64,000 bases of DNA, from contig NZ_JAAAPJ010000003.1 in the NCBI RefSeq assembly GCF_009909145.1, forward strand, positions 1 through 64,000, given 5' to 3'. How positions within the stretch are numbered: the first letter of the stretch is position 1; each line of letters begins with the position of its first letter. The translations under genes were made by a program, and so were the position numbers. Below are positions 6,341 to 15,000 of the stretch, in pieces. The notes beneath the pieces were generated by a model that was given only the letters and a program-made list of their open reading frames with translations, did not search any database and was not told where the DNA came from. Source of the DNA: Corallococcus silvisoli. Lineage in GTDB: Bacteria; Myxococcota; Myxococcia; Myxococcales; Myxococcaceae.

Positions 6341-7708
6341 TCAGCTGAGATGGATGATGCGCACACCCAACTGCCCCTCCAGTTCGACGAGCTCGCCCCG
6401 GGCCACGACCTTGCCGTTGACGGACAGGTCCACGGGCTCCCCGGCCCCACGGCGCAGGTCGATGACCTGACCTGTGCGCAGGCCCACCACCTGTTCGGCC
6501 GTGATGGGTACGCGAGCCAGCTCCACCGCCACCTGCAAGGGCAGGTCGCTGAGCAGATCGCTTCCGTCCCGGTTGTTGTCGTCCAATGCCGCCCCTTCCA
6601 GTTCCGGAGGCACGCCCAGCTCCGGGTTGGTGAAGTCCTCTTTCTCTTCCGAGCCACCCCCGGACTCCCCACCCTGCGGGTTGCCCGCCTCTCCGGGGAT
6701 GATGTCCGTGATGCGCGCTCGATAGCGGCCGTTCTCCACGAACACGTCCGCCGCGAAGTGGCCGGTGCGGCCCTGGCCCAGCCGCAGCTGGGCCGTGCCG
6801 GCTTCACCCCGGTCCGGCCGCGCCGACAGCAGGTCCAGCAGCAGCACGTCCTTGATGCGCAGGGACGTCAGGTCCTGCGCGGACAGCTCCGCCACGCCAA
6901 TCTCCGCGCGCAGCCAGTCGCGCAGCGAGGACAGCCGCCGCCCGTTGGCCCGCATGTCCTGGCGTCGCAGCTCGCGCCGCTGCGCGCTCTCCACCGCGGG
7001 TTCGGCCGCCTCCAGCACCGCCGACGGAACCACCAGCCGCACGATGCCGCGGTGCGACCCCAGCACCGCGTTCAGGTGGACCGCCAGCATCGGGCCGTCC
7101 TCGCCCAGCCGCGCGGAGACCTCGTCCACGCCGCGCGCCACGCCGTCCAGCCGGGGCCGGGGGACGCCCGGCTGCAGCCCGGGAACCAGCTCCTTCAGGG
7201 CCTCCAGGACGACGTAGCCCATCACGCCCTCCTCGATGTCCGTCAGGGGCCTGAGCCCCACCGTCTCACCGGCGCCGCCCAGCAGCAGGTCCACCGCCGA
7301 GTGCGCCAGGGACAGCTCGATCTCCAGGACCACCCGGCCCTTGAGCGCGCCGGGCGCCAGCACCGCCAGGAAGGACGGGTCGCCCAGGAAGCGGCGCAGC
7401 TCCGTCATGGGGCGAGCCTGGGCGGACTCCACCGACAGGCGCACGTCCACGTCGAACAGGGCCTTGAGGCGCGCGCAGACGGTCTCCAGCGTGCCCGCGT
7501 TGGGCGTGAGCCAGCGCAGCCGCTCGGCCAGCTGGCCCTGCATCCGCGACACCTTCTCCAGGCCCGTGAAGGCGAACGGCCGCCACGGCGAGACCGGCGC
7601 GGGGGCCGGCGCCGGAGCCGCGGGCTTCGGGGGAGGTCCCAGCTTCCGGGTGTCGACCAACATGGTGCGCTCGAAGACTCCGGGCTCGTCTTCCGGCTCC
7701 AGGCTCAT
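6341..7708 (-). CDS. sctQ: T3SS C-ring/sorting platform protein SctQ (FliM/FliN type)
   Basis: A 455-residue cytoplasmic protein with a Pro/Ala-rich linker near residues 25-45, a middle domain and two SPOA-like modules. The modules are at about 255-330 and 385-455; the latter reads 'LPLQVAVELARVPITAEQVV' and ends in 'GQLGVRIIHLS'. An acidic Gly/Glu/Asn/Asp-rich linker separates them. SctQ builds the cytoplasmic sorting platform that recruits chaperone-substrate pairs. Its ATG overlaps the sctP stop by four bases, indicating translational coupling. Confidence 0.9.
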   Translation of the reverse strand: MSLEPEDEPGVFERTMLVDTRKLGPPPKPAAPAPAPAPVSPWRPFAFTGLEKVSRMQGQLAERLRWLTPNAGTLETVCARLKALFDVDVRLSVESAQARPMTELRRFLGDPSFLAVLAPGALKGRVVLEIELSLAHSAVDLLLGGAGETVGLRPLTDIEEGVMGYVVLEALKELVPGLQPGVPRPRLDGVARGVDEVSARLGEDGPMLAVHLNAVLGSHRGIVRLVVPSAVLEAAEPAVESAQRRELRRQDMRANGRRLSSLRDWLRAEIGVAELSAQDLTSLRIKDVLLLDLLSARPDRGEAGTAQLRLGQGRTGHFAADVFVENGRYRARITDIIPGEAGNPQGGESGGGSEEKEDFTNPELGVPPELEGAALDDNNRDGSDLLSDLPLQVAVELARVPITAEQVVGLRTGQVIDLRRGAGEPVDLSVNGKVVARGELVELEGQLGVRIIHLS

Positions 7709-8613
7709 GTCTTCGCCTCGAACCTCAACGTTTCAAGCGCCAGCCCCCGGCCTCCCAGGGCGCTGCGCAGGCCATCGCTCTGCTCTTCCAGGAGCTTCAG
7801 CGTGTCGCGGTCGTTGCCGCTGAAGACCGCGGAGATCTTGCCGTTCTTCGCGCTGACCTTGATGGACAGGCCGTTGAGCACGTCCCCGCGCAGGTCGATC
7901 TGGAACTCCGCGTTGCCCGCGGCGTTGGTGCCCACGCGCACGCGCTCCACGATCTTCTGGGCGATCTCGTTGGCCATGGCGCGCAGGCGCTCCGAGCCCG
8001 CCGTGTCCTTGGGCTTGGCCACCGGCACCGGCGCCATCAGCGCGGGGTTGAAGCGGAAGCCCGCGGCGGCCATCTGCCCGCCCTTGTCGTCCTTGTCCTT
8101 GCTGGCTCCGCCCCCGCCCGCGCCCTTGCCGCCGCCGGCGTTGACGTCGATCTTCAGCTCGCCCTTCTCCTGGCTCAGCCGCCCGGCCTGCCCTTCCGAC
8201 TTGGACAGGTCACCCTCGCGTACGTCGTTGGAGCGCTTCTCCTCCACGACCTCCGACTTGCGGGTCTCCGACTGCTTCGACAGGTTCTGGGTCTCGCCGT
8301 TGCGCTGGGACTGCTGGGCGCCCTGAGCGGATTCGCCGGGCCGGGCCGTGGGGGCCTCCTTCTGGGCCAGCTTCTCGTCGAAGGTCTTCGCCTGGCCCTG
8401 GGCGGCGCGCGCGAGCACCTGCTTGCCCAGGGGCAGCTTCTGCTCCTGCGCCGCCTTCGGCTGGGCCTGTTCGGCCTGCCCCTGCTGGACGAGCTTGGAG
8501 AAGACGGAGTCCCCCTGCAGGCGCTTCTGGGTCTTCGCCTCCGCGAGCTTGCGCTCCTGGATCATCCGCTCCGCCAAGCGCGCGGCATCGCGATCATCAT
8601 CAACTCGGCTCAT
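7705..8613 (-). CDS. sctP: FliK-like needle/hook-length control protein (SctP)
   Basis: A 302-residue protein with a long Gln/Ala/Lys/Ser-rich, disordered N-terminal ruler-like region. A compact C-terminal domain (about 205-300) contains 'GNAEFQIDLRGDVLNGLSIK' and 'LRSALGGRGLALETLRFE', the layout of the FliK/SctP T3S4 domain. Such proteins measure needle or hook length and signal SctU to switch specificity. Position between sctO and sctQ matches other T3SS loci. The ruler part is low complexity, so the call depends on the C-terminal domain. Confidence 0.75.
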   Translation of the reverse strand: MSRVDDDRDAARLAERMIQERKLAEAKTQKRLQGDSVFSKLVQQGQAEQAQPKAAQEQKLPLGKQVLARAAQGQAKTFDEKLAQKEAPTARPGESAQGAQQSQRNGETQNLSKQSETRKSEVVEEKRSNDVREGDLSKSEGQAGRLSQEKGELKIDVNAGGGKGAGGGGASKDKDDKGGQMAAAGFRFNPALMAPVPVAKPKDTAGSERLRAMANEIAQKIVERVRVGTNAAGNAEFQIDLRGDVLNGLSIKVSAKNGKISAVFSGNDRDTLKLLEEQSDGLRSALGGRGLALETLRFEAKT

Positions 8614-8648
8614 GGGGTCTCTCCAGACTCAAAGCGGGCGGCGGGAGG

Positions 8649-9137
8649 TTACTTGCGCTGGCGGGCCAGGAACAAGGCGTTGCCGATCTCCTCCTGGTTC
8701 AGTTCCTCGCGCTCCTGACGTTCCTTGCGCACCTGCTTCTGGAACGTTTCCTTGTTCTTTTCGATGGCCTTGAGCTCCTTGGCGGCCTCGGCCATCAGCA
8801 TGCGGCGCTGCTCCACCAGGCGGGCGGCCGTCCGGACCACCTCCTTCTGGTGCTCAATCTGGAGCGCGACCTGGGCCTCGTCGTCCTTCAGGCGCTCCTC
8901 GAAGCGGCCCATCATGTTCATGCCGTTGATGCCGGCGCCCTTGGCCATCAGCTGCTGGAAGTACTCGGCGACCTTCGCCTTGCGCTCCTTGCGGCGGCGC
9001 TCCAGCTCCGCCTCCAGGCGCACCTGCTCCTGCTTTTCCTTCTCCAGCGCCTTGATGGCGTCGGAGAAGGCCCGCTCGGCCTCCTCCTTCGCCTTCTCAC
9101 GCATGTCCAACAACACCTGCAACCGGTACGGGGGCAT
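8649..9137 (-). CDS. sctO: T3SS stalk protein SctO (YscO/FliJ type)
   Basis: A 162-residue, nearly all-helical coiled-coil protein rich in Glu, Lys, Arg and Gln. FliJ/SctO proteins form an antiparallel coiled coil that sits in the ATPase hexamer like the gamma subunit of F-ATPase and contacts SctV. The N terminus 'YRLQVLLDMREKAKEEAERA' resembles FliJ. The gene follows sctN, the standard order. Length is typical (about 150). Confidence 0.88.
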   Translation of the reverse strand: MPPYRLQVLLDMREKAKEEAERAFSDAIKALEKEKQEQVRLEAELERRRKERKAKVAEYFQQLMAKGAGINGMNMMGRFEERLKDDEAQVALQIEHQKEVVRTAARLVEQRRMLMAEAAKELKAIEKNKETFQKQVRKERQEREELNQEEIGNALFLARQRK

Positions 9138-9198
9138 GGTGAGGGCATCCTACCCAAAAACGGCCCTGTCCACGCGGCTCCCCCCGGATGGAGGCGCT

Positions 9199-10512
9199 TC
9201 AGTCCTCGAACAGGGCGATGAGCTTCTCCACCGTCTCCTCGTAGGGGGAGTTGGAGTGGGTGTCCTGCTTGAGGAAGTCGATGATGGCGTCGTACTTCTC
9301 GATGGCGTAGTCCGTCTTGGGGTCGGCGCCCGCCTGGTAGGCGCCCAGCAGGATGAGGTCGCGCTGCTTCTCGTAGGTGGAGAGCGTCTCGCGCAGCTTC
9401 CCCGCGGCCTTCTTGTGCTCCTTGGTGACGATGCCGCTCATCACACGGCTGAGGCTGGCCAGCACGTCCATCGCGGGCCACTGGTTTCGCTCGCCCAGGG
9501 CACGGTTGAGGATGAAGTGGCCGTCGAGAATACCTCGGACTTCGTCGGCGATGGGCTCTTCCATGTCACCGCCGGCCACGAGGCAGGTGTAGATGGCGGT
9601 GCACTTGCCCTTCTCCGAGTTGCCCGTGCGCTCCAGGATGCGCGGCAGCATGGAGAAGACGCTGGGCGGATAGCCCTGACGCGCGGGGGGCTCGCCAATG
9701 GCGAGGCCGATGTCGCGCTGGGCGCGCGCCAGACGCGTCACCGTGTCGAGCATGAAGAGCACGTTGCCGCCGCGCTCGCGGAAGTACTCCGCGATGGCCG
9801 TGGCGACATAGGCGGCGCGCAGACGCACGAGGCTGGGCTGATCCGACGTGGCGCACACGAGCACGGCGCGCTTCATGCCCTCCTCGCCCATCGCGTCCTC
9901 GATGAACTCGCGCACCTCGCGACCACGTTCGCCGATGAGCGCCACGACGCTGAGGTCCGCTTGGGTGTTGCGTGCAATCTGGCCCATCAACGTGGACTTG
10001 CCGACGCCGGAGCCCGCGAAGAGGCCCACGCGCTGGCCTTCGCCCACCGTGAGCAGTCCGTCGATGCAGCGCACCCCCAGGGGCAGCGGCCGTTCGATGC
10101 GCTGGCGGGTGAAGGGGTCCGGACAGTCGCGGTCCACGGACCAGTCAACAAAGCCCTCGCCCTCCAGGGGCCTGCCGTCCATGGGCTCGCCGATGCCGTT
10201 GAGCACGCGGCCCAGGAGCGCGTCCCCGCACTTGATGGTGAGCGGGCGGCCGGTGGGGATGCACTCGCTGTCCGGCCCGATGCCGTACAGCTCGCCCAGG
10301 GGCATGAGCATCACCTCGTCGCCCACGAAGCCCACCACCTCCGACTTCATCAGGCCGCGCTGGCGGTTCTTGACGAGCACCACCTCGCCAATGCGCACGT
10401 TGGGCACGCTCGCCTTGATGACGAGGCCGGTCAGTTCGGTGACGCGGCCGCGCACCCGGACGAGGGACGCTTCCTTGATGAGCTCGAAGTAGCGCGAAAG
10501 GTCGATGGCCAT
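9199..10512 (-). CDS. sctN: T3SS ATPase SctN (YscN/FliI family)
   Basis: A 437-residue ATPase of the F1-beta/FliI type. Walker A is 'GSGVGKST' at 167-174, followed by 'ALIGERGREVREFIEDAM', the Walker B region 'NVLFMLDTVTRLARAQRDIG' and 'GEPPARQGYPPSVFSMLPRI'. It unfolds substrates and strips chaperones at the base of the export gate. The length is usual for the family. Its partners SctL and SctO are encoded on either side. Confidence 0.97.
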   Translation of the reverse strand: MAIDLSRYFELIKEASLVRVRGRVTELTGLVIKASVPNVRIGEVVLVKNRQRGLMKSEVVGFVGDEVMLMPLGELYGIGPDSECIPTGRPLTIKCGDALLGRVLNGIGEPMDGRPLEGEGFVDWSVDRDCPDPFTRQRIERPLPLGVRCIDGLLTVGEGQRVGLFAGSGVGKSTLMGQIARNTQADLSVVALIGERGREVREFIEDAMGEEGMKRAVLVCATSDQPSLVRLRAAYVATAIAEYFRERGGNVLFMLDTVTRLARAQRDIGLAIGEPPARQGYPPSVFSMLPRILERTGNSEKGKCTAIYTCLVAGGDMEEPIADEVRGILDGHFILNRALGERNQWPAMDVLASLSRVMSGIVTKEHKKAAGKLRETLSTYEKQRDLILLGAYQAGADPKTDYAIEKYDAIIDFLKQDTHSNSPYEETVEKLIALFED

Positions 10513-10543
10513 GGGGGACTCCGTGGGGCGCGGGCCTTGGCCC

Positions 10544-11221
10544 TCAGGCCGGACCGCTCTTGCGCGCGGGGTCCGGCATCAGGAGGTTCTGGAGCATCTC
10601 CAGTTGGGTGGGCAGCTGCGCGTCCACCGTGCCGTACTCCGTCTGCACGATGCAGCCCACCGCGGCGACCTCCGGGTCCTCCTTGATGGCCAGGTCCACC
10701 GTGCGGCCGATGAGCTCCATCAGCACGGGGCGCTTGGCGCGCAGCACCGCGGCGGTCTTCGGGTGCACGCGGAGCACCATGGCGCGCGCGTTGCGCAGGT
10801 TGTCGATGGCCGCGGCGCACATGTCCACCAGCAGGTCCGGGTCGCGCTCCAGGTCGCGGCCGAGGATCTTCTCCGCCATCTTCAGCGACAGCGCGATGAT
10901 GTCCTGCTCCTGGGTGTTGAGCAGCTCCCCGGCCTGCATCTTCGCGCGCAGGAGCAGCTCCGTCGACTGGGCCAGGCCCTCCTGGCGGCCCATGTCGCGC
11001 GCCTTGGCGAACAGCTCCTCCTTCTCGCGCTGGGCCTCGGCGAGGATGCGCTCGCGCTCGCGATGGGCGTCCTCGATGATGCCCTGGGCGCCCTGGCGGG
11101 CCTCGAAGACCTCGGCGTTCATCACGCCCGCGCGCGGCGGACGCAGCGCGGGACGCTCGGACGAGGCGACCGCCACCGGCTCCGCCAACCCGTCCCCCTT
11201 GATTACCTTGCCGATCGCCAT
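10544..11221 (-). CDS. sctL: T3SS stator protein SctL (YscL/FliH family)
   Basis: A 225-residue protein with a helical, Glu/Arg/Gln-rich N-terminal half (about 35-110) and a C-terminal domain containing 'LSLKMAEKILGRDLERDP' and 'GCIVQTEYGTVDAQLPTQLEML', both typical of FliH/SctL. It regulates the ATPase and links it to SctQ. The gene lies 31 bases upstream of sctN. Confidence 0.92.
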   Translation of the reverse strand: MAIGKVIKGDGLAEPVAVASSERPALRPPRAGVMNAEVFEARQGAQGIIEDAHRERERILAEAQREKEELFAKARDMGRQEGLAQSTELLLRAKMQAGELLNTQEQDIIALSLKMAEKILGRDLERDPDLLVDMCAAAIDNLRNARAMVLRVHPKTAAVLRAKRPVLMELIGRTVDLAIKEDPEVAAVGCIVQTEYGTVDAQLPTQLEMLQNLLMPDPARKSGPA

Positions 11222-11245
11222 GGGCCGCTCCTTGGAGACCGGATG

Positions 11246-13390
11246 CTAGCGCGTTCCGCCGCGCGGTCCACGCCCTCCGGGGCCTCCCGCGCCTTCCGGG
11301 CCTGGCGGGTCCGTGGGAGCGGGGCGCCTGCGGCCCACCTGGGTTCCCTCCGAGGCCCGTGAGGACGCCTGGCTGGAGAGGACGCGAGGGGGACGCTCGG
11401 GCTCGGCGCCCGGTTCGGGACGTGCCACGGGACGCGAGCCGGTGCGCGAGCGCAGCACCCGGGCGCCGTCGGCGGACTCACCCGGGGGCTCCGGACGCCG
11501 GCCGGGCCGGGCTTCTGGCTCGGCGGGAGGCCGCGTGGGGCGCTCGACACGGACGGAGCGGCCCTGCGGCTCCTCTGGCGCCGCGGGGCGTGGGTCGCCG
11601 CGCGCGCCCAGCCGCGAGGGCGGAGGTCCGATGCGGGCCCCTTCCGGATCCACCCGCGCGGGACGCGAGGGGCGCGCCGCGCCCTCCGGCTCACGGCGGC
11701 TGGGGACCGCACCGGTAGGCGCGCGGGGCGCGGGGCCCACCGCCGAGCCTCGCTCCACCGGCATCCGGCGCATCTGGGAGCCGTTCGCGTCCCCTTCCGG
11801 GGCGGCCGTGGACGCGCGCGGCGCGGGCCCTCGGTCCACCGGCATCCGGCGGATCTGCGAGCCGCCCACTTCTCCCTCCGGAAGCACCACGGGCGCACGC
11901 GGCGCAGGCGATCGCTCGCGCTCCACCGGCATCCGGCGCATCCGCGAGCCGTTCGCGTCCCCTTCCGGGGAGGCCATGGACGCGCGCGGCGCGGGCCCCA
12001 CCGACGAGCCCCGCTCCTCCCCTGGCGCCGGGCGCGGACGCCCTCCCGGCGGAGGGTTGGCCGGCGCCGCGTCTCGGCTGGATGCGGCGCCCGCGCGGCG
12101 GGCCGCGCGCTCGGCCATGAAGTCGCGCCGGGCAGCGGCATCTCCGGCATCCTCCCCACCGCCACCCGCGCCGCCCCTCAGCGCCTTCGGGGCCCGGAGC
12201 GCTGGAGCGCGTGACGGATCCGGCGCGCTGGTGCGCAGTCCCTCGCGGGGGGCCGGGGCACCGGACGGGGCCGGACGGGCCGAAGGGGCGCCAGACGGAG
12301 CCGAACGGGCCGAAGGGGCGCCAGACGGAGCCGGACGGGCCGCGGGTGCGCCGGCTGGAGCCGGACGGGCCGCGGGGGCCGACGCGGGCTTGCGTGCGCC
12401 CGGCGGTGGCGGCAGGACGGCGGAGGGGCGCGGCGGCTGCGCCGTCAGCCGCACGGGCCGCTCGATGAGGCCGCGCACGGCCAGCCGCTCCAGGTCCATG
12501 ACGATGTCGGTGCGTCCCCCGTCGCCTCGGGCCGTGGGACGCGACCGCTCCTCACGCACCCACTTCGCCAGCAGGTGGCCGAACTCGCCGCGGTGCTTCT
12601 CCAGCATGCGCGCTGCGAACTCCGGGGACTGCGCCACGCACGCACGCGCCAGACGCTGCACCCCCGCGCTGCGGATGGCGCCCGCCAACCGGTTGAAGCC
12701 CTCGTGGAGGTTGATCTGCGCGCGAGCATCCTCTTCCGGCAGCTTGCGCGGCGCGTTCGCCGCCACGGACTTGCTCGCGAGTTGGAGCAGGTCCGGCGGC
12801 AGCGACTCCATGAGGCCGTTGAGCTCGTCTTCCGGCAGCCCCGCCAGCGCCGGGCCCAGCACGCGCGCGCCCAGGCGATCACTCACCGTGAGCAATTCAC
12901 GCGTCTGGAGGTTGAGCACGTCCGCGAACTTGAACCCCGCGGACTGGCCAGCGACTTCGCGGGCCAGCGCCTCCTCCAGCTTCCAGCGGATGATGTCCAG
13001 GACCTGCGGGCGCACCTCGCGGGTGAGCTTCACCCGCGAGGGCGGCAGGTGGCCGCGCACCGCGTCCGCCATGTTGCCGGGCAGCGCGCGAAGGGTGACT
13101 TCCACCAGGGCCCCGCGCTCGCGCTGGAGCAGCGCCGCGAGTCGCTCCGGGTCCGCGGTCCACAGCTGCCCGCGCCGGTCCTTCATCAGGCGCTTGAGCT
13201 CCTGCACCACCGCGGGCAGGCGCTTCTCGCGCGGAATCTGGAGGATCTCCTGCGCGCGGTGCCGCAGCAGCGCGCCTTCCTCGTCCGGCAGATGCTCCAG
13301 CGCCGCCACGCTCTCCTGGCCCCCGAAGGTGACCGCGGTGAGCAGCATCATGGTCTGGCGCTTGCTGAGCGAGGTGAAGAAGGAATCCAA
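11246..13390 (-). CDS. FliG-like protein in the sctK position with repetitive tail
   Basis: A 714-residue protein. Residues 1-330 are helical and hydrophobic-patterned: the opening 'LSKRQTMMLLTAVTFGG' with 'LPDEEGALLRHRAQEIL' and later 'LPEDELNGLMESLPPDLLQL' recall FliG N-terminal and middle domains. Residues 330-714 are a Pro/Ala/Arg/Gly-rich tail with repeated 'APSGAP' units and three 'RRMPV(E/D)R' units. The gene sits between sctJ and sctL, where injectisomes carry sctK and flagella carry fliG after fliF. It probably connects the inner ring to the C-ring. The FliG relation is judged by eye. The open frame through the tail is well supported by its start and neighbours. Confidence 0.6.
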   Translation of the reverse strand: MDSFFTSLSKRQTMMLLTAVTFGGQESVAALEHLPDEEGALLRHRAQEILQIPREKRLPAVVQELKRLMKDRRGQLWTADPERLAALLQRERGALVEVTLRALPGNMADAVRGHLPPSRVKLTREVRPQVLDIIRWKLEEALAREVAGQSAGFKFADVLNLQTRELLTVSDRLGARVLGPALAGLPEDELNGLMESLPPDLLQLASKSVAANAPRKLPEEDARAQINLHEGFNRLAGAIRSAGVQRLARACVAQSPEFAARMLEKHRGEFGHLLAKWVREERSRPTARGDGGRTDIVMDLERLAVRGLIERPVRLTAQPPRPSAVLPPPPGARKPASAPAARPAPAGAPAARPAPSGAPSARSAPSGAPSARPAPSGAPAPREGLRTSAPDPSRAPALRAPKALRGGAGGGGEDAGDAAARRDFMAERAARRAGAASSRDAAPANPPPGGRPRPAPGEERGSSVGPAPRASMASPEGDANGSRMRRMPVERERSPAPRAPVVLPEGEVGGSQIRRMPVDRGPAPRASTAAPEGDANGSQMRRMPVERGSAVGPAPRAPTGAVPSRREPEGAARPSRPARVDPEGARIGPPPSRLGARGDPRPAAPEEPQGRSVRVERPTRPPAEPEARPGRRPEPPGESADGARVLRSRTGSRPVARPEPGAEPERPPRVLSSQASSRASEGTQVGRRRPAPTDPPGPEGAGGPGGRGPRGGTR
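11757..11990. repeat. Degenerate in-frame repeats in the FliG-like gene tail
   Basis: Three copies of a unit of about 80-90 bases encode Pro-Glu-Gly-(Asp/Glu)-(Ala/Val)-(Asn/Gly)-Gly-Ser-x-(Met/Ile)-Arg-Arg-Met-Pro-Val-(Glu/Asp)-Arg. The 'caccggcatccggcg' stretch recurs near 11758, 11839 and 11927. Shorter 12-24 base repeats encoding Ala-Pro-Ser-Gly-Ala-Pro lie at about 12250-12390. Confidence 0.75.
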
Positions 13391-13506
13391 CGGTCACCTC
13401 GCGGGCCCCCAGGTGGCCCGCGGAAGAAAGAGAGCGTGTCCCCGGCCTGGGGGACACGTCCCGCGGTCCGCCCCAGGAGGGCCGCGGGGGCGACTCCGGA
13501 CGGCTC

Positions 13507-14331
13507 CTACTCCGCGCGACCGCCGCGCGCACGGGCGGGACGCGCCGCCGTCGCCGCGGCATTGCCGCCGCCCGAACCGCCGCGCATGAACGTCCACGCG
13601 GTGAGGCCCATCATCGCCAGGATGAGCGCGAACGCGCAGCCGAGGATCATCTTGAAGGTGCCCGCGCTGGCGGCCGTCATGCGCACGCCGAGCACGTCCT
13701 GGAGGCGGTTGGTCTCCGTGGTCTCCGCCGTGGGGGCCATGGCCTCCGTCATCAGCACCGTGACGGCATCCGGCTTCAGCTCCGCGACGGAGCTGGCGAC
13801 GAACTGCTTCACCGCCTCCACGGTGACGGGGGCCTTGCCGCCCTCGAGCAGGCGGTACTTGATGAACACGGAGGCCGACGGCATCGGCCGGTTCTCCGGC
13901 TGCGACAGGTCGTTGTTCTCCGGCACCATCACGATGGCGCGCGCCTCCAGCACGCCGTCGATCTGGTTGAGCGCGTTGGAGACTTCTCCAGCCATCGCCT
14001 TGAGGAGCATGGCGCGCTCCTCCGTGGCGGTGGGAACCATGCTGCCCTTGGCGAAGTGGGACAGGCCCTTCTCCACCGGGCGCGGCAGCGAGTTGCGCTT
14101 CAGCAGCTCCGCGGCCTGCGCGGCGTCGCCCTTGGGGACGACGATGGTGAAGCGCACTTCGTTGCCCCCCTCCGCCTTCTCCTTCTTGGCGTTGATGCCG
14201 TTCTTGCTGAGCAGCACGTAGATTTCATTGGCATCCGCCTCCGTCAGCTCGTGCTGCAGCTCGATGGAGCAGCCGGTGAGGAACAGCAGGGCGAGGAGCG
14301 GGGCGGCGAAGACGGACGTTCGGCGAGTCAT
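13507..14331 (-). CDS. sctJ: T3SS inner ring lipoprotein SctJ (YscJ/PrgK family)
   Basis: A 274-residue lipoprotein. The lipobox Leu-Thr-Gly-Cys places the lipidated Cys at residue 21. The ring-building part contains 'ELTEADANEIYVLLSKNGI' and 'LNQIDGVLEARAIVMVPENN', both signature regions. A C-terminal membrane helix (about 230-250) is followed by a Gly/Ala/Arg-rich tail. SctJ forms the periplasmic face of the inner ring. A strong hairpin separates it from sctI upstream, so its transcription may be partly uncoupled from the rod gene. Confidence 0.95.
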   Translation of the reverse strand: MTRRTSVFAAPLLALLFLTGCSIELQHELTEADANEIYVLLSKNGINAKKEKAEGGNEVRFTIVVPKGDAAQAAELLKRNSLPRPVEKGLSHFAKGSMVPTATEERAMLLKAMAGEVSNALNQIDGVLEARAIVMVPENNDLSQPENRPMPSASVFIKYRLLEGGKAPVTVEAVKQFVASSVAELKPDAVTVLMTEAMAPTAETTETNRLQDVLGVRMTAASAGTFKMILGCAFALILAMMGLTAWTFMRGGSGGGNAAATAARPARARGGRAE

Positions 14332-14368
14332 GGGCGCGGGTAGCTTAACAGGGCCCTTGCAAAACGCG

Positions 14369-14407
14369 GAAGGGCGCCCCCTCCCAACCTGGGAGGGACC
14401 GCCCTTC
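14369..14407 (-). terminator. Strong hairpin between sctI and sctJ
   Basis: GAAGGGCG (14369-14376) pairs with CGCCCTTC (14400-14407). Inside it, CCCTCCC (14379-14385) pairs with GGGAGGG (14391-14397) around a five-base loop. On the minus strand it is followed by CGCGTTTTGC, a weak U-run. It could act as a partial terminator that gives more rod than ring mRNA. Confidence 0.65.
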
Positions 14408-14439
14408 GCATGCCGCCATGGCCCGGCGGGGTGGGGACT

Positions 14440-15000
14440 TCAGACCTGCGTCTTGACGACGTCCTTCAGGCCGCTGGTGGCCTTCTCGACGACCTTCGAC
14501 GTGAGGTCCAGTTCCTGCGAGTACTTGTACATGGAGGCCTGGAGGCCGAGCATCTCCGCGTTGGACATGTTCTTTCCGGAGCTGGCCTCCTTGATCAGCT
14601 TGTCCATGCTGATCTGGCCCTTCTCCAGGCCGGAGACGAGGTCGGACACCATGCCGCCCGACTTGCCCGTCTTGGCGGCCTCCGCCTTCGCGTCCACGGG
14701 CTGCGCGCCCTTGGCGGTGGCCGGCTGCTGGGCGGCGCCGCTCACCTTGTTCAGGTTCGCCTTCTCCGCCTTGTTGACGGTCTCCACCTGGCGGACGGAG
14801 TCCACCTTCTGGGTGGCCTGCGCGGCATGGGCCTTGTTCACGTTCTGGGCGGCGTCCACCTGACCGGCGCCCTGCGCCTTGTCAGCGAGAACTCCGTCGA
14901 ACTTCGAGGCGCCCGTCTTCTGCGTCTGCTGGGCGCCCTGATCCTGCAGCTTTTGCTGCGCCACCTGTCCCGCGGAGATGCCGCTCATCGGAGCCGCCAT
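14440..15000 (-). CDS. sctI: T3SS inner rod protein SctI (YscI/PrgJ family)
   Basis: A 186-residue protein with a Gln/Ala/Lys-rich N-terminal extension and a C-terminal end typical of inner rods: 'SNAEMLGLQASMYKYSQEL', then 'LTSKVVEKATSGLKDVVKTQ'. Usual length is about 100-140, so the N-terminal part is longer than normal. ATG 15000 is preferred because AAGGAGG lies seven bases upstream; a further in-frame ATG at 15018 lacks this. The first 119 bases overlap, in another frame, the 3' end of the sigma gene. The hairpin at 14369-14407 follows the stop. Confidence 0.85.
   Translation of the reverse strand: MAAPMSGISAGQVAQQKLQDQGAQQTQKTGASKFDGVLADKAQGAGQVDAAQNVNKAHAAQATQKVDSVRQVETVNKAEKANLNKVSGAAQQPATAKGAQPVDAKAEAAKTGKSGGMVSDLVSGLEKGQISMDKLIKEASSGKNMSNAEMLGLQASMYKYSQELDLTSKVVEKATSGLKDVVKTQV

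Noticed and set aside
11313..13589. A 758-codon plus-strand open frame
   Set aside because: Antisense to the FliG-like gene in a very GC-rich repetitive stretch. The minus-strand frame has the right start, neighbours and N-terminal motifs.
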